Source of the DNA: Bacteroidales bacterium
Lineage (GTDB): Bacteria > Bacteroidota > Bacteroidia > Bacteroidales > P3
DNA: 64,000 bases
Assembly: GCA_017934545.1 (NCBI GenBank)
Contig: JAGBJI010000013.1
Coordinates: 62,001 to 126,000 of the forward strand
Direction: 5' to 3'
Made by a program: the position numbers and the translations under genes. Every line of letters starts with the position of its first letter. Position 1 is the stretch's first letter. Below are positions 60,911-64,000 of this stretch, one piece after another. The notes under the pieces were generated by a model, which saw nothing but the letters and a program-made list of their open reading frames with translations, had not been told where the DNA came from and searched no databases.

Positions 60911-61249
60911 TTAATCATTTTGTAATAATGATAAAACATCTTTATGCAGTTGCGGAATATGTTTGATAACTAAACTCCAAAGGAATTCTGGCGTTACACT
61001 ATCGTAGCCATGAATAACTCTGTTACGTGTATTAATTACTGCTTTTGCATTATTAAGAATAATGTCAGGGTTATTCTTTAAAAGATGCGTAATAGCCTCT
61101 CCCATAATCTCAACATTCCTTTCAACTGCACGTTGTTTCATGATATCTTTCTCAAACTCAGCAAAGATTTTTTCACCGTTAAAGAAACTTTCTATTTCTT
61201 TACAAGCATTTAAGACGTCAATTAAATATTTTTTTGAGTATTCATCCAT
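60911..61249 (-). CDS. hepT: HepT-like HEPN ribonuclease (DUF86)
   Basis: 112 residues. The HEPN RNase motif is intact as 'INTRNRVIHGYD' (RNxxxH followed by GY/D), the form in which HepT toxins act on RNA or tRNA. 'QRAVERNVEIMGEAIT' is the other DUF86 hallmark. The start overlaps the end of the mntA gene by eight bases. Confidence 0.9.
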   Translation of the reverse strand: MDEYSKKYLIDVLNACKEIESFFNGEKIFAEFEKDIMKQRAVERNVEIMGEAITHLLKNNPDIILNNAKAVINTRNRVIHGYDSVTPEFLWSLVIKHIPQLHKDVLSLLQND

Positions 61250-61541
61250 AGATTTTTACTTTTGTACGCTCTACATTATCAAGAAAAACAGGATTGCGGA
61301 TAGATTTCAATTCCACTAAATCAATTTCTCGTGTCAATAGTTCAGATAATGCGAATTGCAAAGCGAAATAATTGTCGGCATAATCTTCAATTGGAATAGT
61401 TTTAAAACGTACGAGAAAATCAATATCGCTATCGGAATTAAATTTATCGGTTAGTACAGAACCGAAAACATCCAACGATGCAACATTGTACCTATTGCAT
61501 AATGATTTTATTGCATCTATATTTTCATCTATAGCTATCAT
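61242..61541 (-). CDS. mntA: MntA-like antitoxin nucleotidyltransferase
   Basis: 99 residues with 'LDVFGSVLTDKFNSDSDIDFLVRF' (GS...DxD active site) and 'LLTREIDLVELKSIRNP'. In the studied HepT-MntA pair, MntA AMPylates a Tyr of HepT and blocks it; HepT here carries the Tyr of 'HGYD' next to the catalytic His. First gene of its module, 18 bases after the expected transcript start. Confidence 0.9.
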   Translation of the reverse strand: MIAIDENIDAIKSLCNRYNVASLDVFGSVLTDKFNSDSDIDFLVRFKTIPIEDYADNYFALQFALSELLTREIDLVELKSIRNPVFLDNVERTKVKIYG

Positions 61542-61561
61542 ATACTTTTCATTCTAATGTT

Positions 61562-61588
61562 TCTGCAAAAATACTAATTTTCTTTAAG
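61562..61588 (-). promoter_or_regulatory. 27-base promoter block, copy B, of the mntA-hepT module
   Basis: Identical to 60847-60873. The -7 box is TATTTTTG (61573-61566 on the minus strand). Its upstream end (CTTAAAG) also contains the TAA stop codon of the methyltransferase gene. Confidence 0.7.
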
Positions 61589-62780
61589 ATACATATATAT
61601 TATCATTCAATGTTTTGTCTTCCGGTTGTTGTTTGCTCATCTTTTTGCTGCCTTCGTACATTTCAAATTTGTAGAGTTTGCATTCCAAGTTGCCGTTATA
61701 GACATCTATCTTTTTACTTGGTTTCAAACCGATTTTTTTCAAGGCAAAAACATCCGAACTTATGACATAAGCCGTACAACCCGTATAATAGCGTTTGAAA
61801 GTGTCGCCGATACGTTCGTAAAGTGCTACAATATCATCTACTTCCAATCTTTCGCCGTAAGGAGGATTCATTATAACCAATGTTTTCCCCTCGGGACGGT
61901 CGCCTTCTTCCATTGCAGAGCGGCAGACGTTGATGTCAAAATTAAGTTTTGCGTATTTAATATTTTCTTTTGCTTTATCAACGGCTTCCTGTGACACATC
62001 TGTAGCCCAAATCTCGTAATCAAATTCAGTAACTTTCTTGTCAGCGGCTTCTTTCTCCTGTTTCCACTCTACATTATTAAATTCACTCCATTTTTGAAAG
62101 CCGAAACGTTTTCTAAAGTACTGAGCAGGAATATTCATTGCGTACATAGCGGCTTCAATAGCAATCGTACCGCTACCGCACATAGGGTCAATAAAATTAC
62201 AATCTTTTTGCCAACCTGAAAGTTGGATAATACCTGCGGCAGTTACTTCATTAATAGGTGCTTGTCCCGTAGTCTGACGGTAACCACGCTTAAAAAGTTT
62301 ATCGCCTGAGGAATCAAAAGACAGAGTTACGTCATTACCCGAAATATGTAAGTCAATCTTTAAGTCAGGATTCTCTTTATCAACCGAAGGCCGCACGTTA
62401 AAGTATTTTCTGAACCTGTCGCAGATGGCATCTTTTGTTTTCTGGGCGGCATATAACGAATGGTTGAAAACTTTTGAAGCAACGGAGGCGTCAATCATAA
62501 ACGTACCGTCGGGATTCATAAATTTCTCCCATTGCATTTTGTAAATATTATTGTAAAGTTCCTGTTCGTTCTTGGCAGTAAAGGTTGCAATGGGTTTAAG
62601 TATGCAAAGAGCTGTACGCAAACAATAATTGGCACGGTACAACAGCCTCATATCACCGTAAAACTCCACTGCACGGTGCAGTTTTGTAATCTCTTTCGCT
62701 CCTAATTGCTCCAACTCCTTAGCAAGTACGCCTTCCAAACCGTACATTGTCTTGGCAATCATTTTAAATTCCTTATCCAT
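61584..62780 (-). CDS. RlmL-type 23S rRNA (guanine-N2) methyltransferase
   Basis: 398 residues: N-terminal ferredoxin-like and THUMP RNA-binding region (about 1-160), then a class I SAM methyltransferase with 'FIDPMCGSGTIAIEAA' (SAM loop) and 'LVIMNPPYGERL' (NPPY catalytic motif for amine methylation). E. coli RlmL fuses this to a second methyltransferase (RlmK); only the first half exists here, as in most bacteria. The last codons run into the mntA promoter block. Confidence 0.9.
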   Translation of the reverse strand: MDKEFKMIAKTMYGLEGVLAKELEQLGAKEITKLHRAVEFYGDMRLLYRANYCLRTALCILKPIATFTAKNEQELYNNIYKMQWEKFMNPDGTFMIDASVASKVFNHSLYAAQKTKDAICDRFRKYFNVRPSVDKENPDLKIDLHISGNDVTLSFDSSGDKLFKRGYRQTTGQAPINEVTAAGIIQLSGWQKDCNFIDPMCGSGTIAIEAAMYAMNIPAQYFRKRFGFQKWSEFNNVEWKQEKEAADKKVTEFDYEIWATDVSQEAVDKAKENIKYAKLNFDINVCRSAMEEGDRPEGKTLVIMNPPYGERLEVDDIVALYERIGDTFKRYYTGCTAYVISSDVFALKKIGLKPSKKIDVYNGNLECKLYKFEMYEGSKKMSKQQPEDKTLNDNIYVS

Positions 62781-62886
62781 CCCTTATATTTATTATTTGT
62801 TATATATTTTCTTTATAAAATTCTAAAAATCTTGTATTTCAATTATGCCGTATATTATTTTATTTTTGCCTTATTATTTATCATAG

Positions 62887-62996
62887 TTGCCTTATCACAC
62901 TTTATTTTCAAAAAAGCCACTTTTTTCACCTAAAAAACCCACTTTTTTGATAAGAAAAACCCACTTTTTTAAGATTAATATTTAACAAGGCAAAAT
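62887..62996. repeat. Dispersed 22-bp-periodic element, copy 10 (cores GCCAC/CCCAC/CCCAC)
   Basis: Cores at 62916, 62938 and 62960, exactly 22 bp apart, between A5-6 and T6 runs. Arms are worn: GTTGCCTTATC at the left, AACAAGGCAAAAT at the right. A right flank TAACGTAAGGCGTT recalls the GGCGG flanks of other copies. Between two minus-strand genes. Confidence 0.82.
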
Positions 62997-63034
62997 CCTT
63001 ATCAAAAAAGGTAAAAATAAAATAACGTAAGGCG

Positions 63035-63412
63035 TTATTTACTTTCAAATTTCTGTTTATTAACTATAAACCTATTGCATTCTCCTTCGCCTATCTTCTC
63101 CCCTTTTGAGGTTGCAATAACGTTAAAGAACAATTTACGTCCGTCTTGATTAATAAAAGTGCTTTCCAACTGCACCTCATCACCGATTTTTGAGGATTTA
63201 AGGTGATAAACGTGCATCTCAACGCCCACAGATATGTAACCCTCGGGCAGATATGGCTTAACACTTTTTGAAGATACCTCTTCCATCAATGCAAGTAATT
63301 TGGGAGTAGCCAAAACTTCGGCTTCACCGCTTAAGAAGGCAACGGCAGTGTCCTGAGGTTGCACAATATGTTTTTGAAAACCCTTTACACCTTGGGGAAT
63401 AGTGATTTCCAT
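63035..63412 (-). CDS. Hot-dog fold thioesterase, FlK-like
   Basis: 125 residues. 'EVLATPKLLALMEEVSSKSV', 'LPEGYISVGVEMHVYHL' and 'GRKLFFNVIATSKGEKIGEGECNRFIV' match the fluoroacetyl-CoA thioesterase-like family: catalytic Glu in 'LMEEVS' and His in 'VYHLK'. Most members act on unknown acyl-CoAs; resistance to fluoroacetate is not implied. It lies 20 bases downstream of the glycosyltransferase. Confidence 0.86.
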   Translation of the reverse strand: MEITIPQGVKGFQKHIVQPQDTAVAFLSGEAEVLATPKLLALMEEVSSKSVKPYLPEGYISVGVEMHVYHLKSSKIGDEVQLESTFINQDGRKLFFNVIATSKGEKIGEGECNRFIVNKQKFESK

Positions 63413-63432
63413 AATATGTTATTTTAATTTTG

Positions 63433-64000
63433 TTAAATACTTTGTAAAAATTCTTTCAGTTTTTGGTTTCCGAATGTATCAATAAATGATTCTATATTGG
63501 CAGAATAATCAATTGTTTCCTTATTGTCCAATATCTCGGTAATACCTTTAATTAAATTGTCCGCAGAATTATCTTTTATTACAATACCTGTTGAATTCTG
63601 CAAAACCTCTTCCTTAATTCCTCCTACGTCTGTTACAACCACGGGACGGCGGAAAGCATACGCTGTCATAACTACGCCGCTCTGTGTAGCAGAATAGTAA
63701 GGCAGTGCCACCAAGTCAGAGGCAATAAAATACGGTTCTATATCCTCGTTGGCAATGTACTGATTGACTAACATAACGCTGTCTTCCAAACCGTACTCTT
63801 TGATTTTATCCGTATAAACCTTTATATCACCGTAACATTCTCCTGCAATCAAAAGCGTAATATCCTTTCTGTCTCGTTTAATCTCCTTAAAAGCCTCTAT
63901 AAGTCTGTCAAGACCTTTGTAAGGACGGATAAGACCAAAGAAAAGTATTACTTCTTTAGTTTTAATATTCAAAAAATCTCTTGCAGATTGCTTATCATAA
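63433..64000 (-). CDS. Glycosyltransferase family 4 (group 1), C-terminal part
   Basis: About 189 codons; the frame stays open to the right edge (the reading 'YDKQSARDFLNIKTKEVILF' continues upstream), so the N-terminal domain is outside the window. The GT-B C-terminal domain shows 'LFFGLIRPYKGLDRLIEAF', 'LLIAGECYG', and 'LVALPYYSATQSGVVMTAYAF' with the nucleotide-sugar site, then 'RPVVVTDVGGIKE'. It transfers a sugar to a lipid or glycan acceptor; donor unknown. Confidence 0.9.
   Translation of the reverse strand, partial: YDKQSARDFLNIKTKEVILFFGLIRPYKGLDRLIEAFKEIKRDRKDITLLIAGECYGDIKVYTDKIKEYGLEDSVMLVNQYIANEDIEPYFIASDLVALPYYSATQSGVVMTAYAFRRPVVVTDVGGIKEEVLQNSTGIVIKDNSADNLIKGITEILDNKETIDYSANIESFIDTFGNQKLKEFLQSI

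Noticed and set aside
6177-62996. The dispersed elements as a CRISPR array or as simple Rho-independent terminators.
   Set aside because: Not an array: single copies scattered over 57 kb without spacers or cas genes. Not only terminators: several lie between divergent promoters, and true terminators are present separately next to copies 8 and 9.

Overview
The window reads as a chromosome segment of an uncultured Bacteroidales-type bacterium (phylum Bacteroidota). Several independent signals agree: a secreted S46 dipeptidyl-peptidase, a type IX secretion (T9SS) C-terminal sorting domain, a type III glutamine synthetase, the purN / acpP-fabF-rnc neighbourhood, a PPi-type phosphofructokinase, a general absence of Shine-Dalgarno sites, and many copies of the phylum's promoter signature (TTG - about 19 bp - TAnnTTTG) at the expected distance from start codons. 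The DNA is AT-rich and densely coding. No rRNA, CRISPR array, IS transposase or prophage was seen.

Layout. 1-5.6 kb: S46 peptidase (cut by the edge), dnaE, queG. 5.65-5.95 kb: tRNA-Arg, tRNA-Pro, tRNA-Ser. 6.4-10 kb: a phospholipase-D/cardiolipin-synthase-like protein, a sigma-54-type activator, aroA. 10-18.4 kb (minus strand): PHP phosphatase, U32 protein, PPi-phosphofructokinase, DUF3109 protein, a 42-bp tandem repeat, a membrane sugar-nucleotide dehydratase and a GH29 fucosidase. 18.7-28.4 kb: a compact accessory operon with a zinc-ribbon protein (frame broken at an 11-G run), a protein kinase, a vWA protein, a PP2C phosphatase, an unknown membrane protein and hxsA-hxsD-hxsB-hxsC, followed by an unknown coiled-coil protein. 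28.4-40.4 kb: housekeeping genes (nuclease, rnc, fabF, acpP, purN, guanine deaminase, prfB with its +1 frameshift, a flippase, a large FAD/Fe-S oxidase, dtd, rluB-like). 40.8-48 kb: copper/silver-type RND efflux operon (A-C-B order), a secreted HMA protein and a Nim-like flavoprotein. 48-55.7 kb: glnN, a secreted protein, ftsK, a LolA-like protein, rsgA, initiator tRNA. 56-64 kb: T9SS cargo, sppA, two MNT/HEPN modules, an RlmL-type methyltransferase, a hot-dog thioesterase and a glycosyltransferase cut by the edge.

Two things stand out. First, a family of about ten dispersed intergenic elements, mostly 113-115 bp. Each has outer inverted arms (TTTTTGCC...GGCAAAAA) around three, once four, A6-core-T6 units spaced 22 bp (two helical turns). 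The core differs between elements (TAGG, GTGG, CCCCC, CATATG, CCCAC, GTGACAC) but is nearly uniform inside each one. Two copies 22 kb apart are inverted near-identical duplicates, and one has supplied the 3' end of hxsC. No gene in the window explains them.

Second, the 18.7-27 kb operon joins a TerY-P-like signalling triad (kinase, vWA, PP2C) to the His-Xaa-Ser radical-SAM peptide-modification system. It is preceded by a poly-G tract whose present length puts the first gene out of frame, a possible phase switch. Inferred together: cytoplasmic phospho-signalling linked to an exported, chemically modified, peptidoglycan-binding His/Ser-repeat protein.
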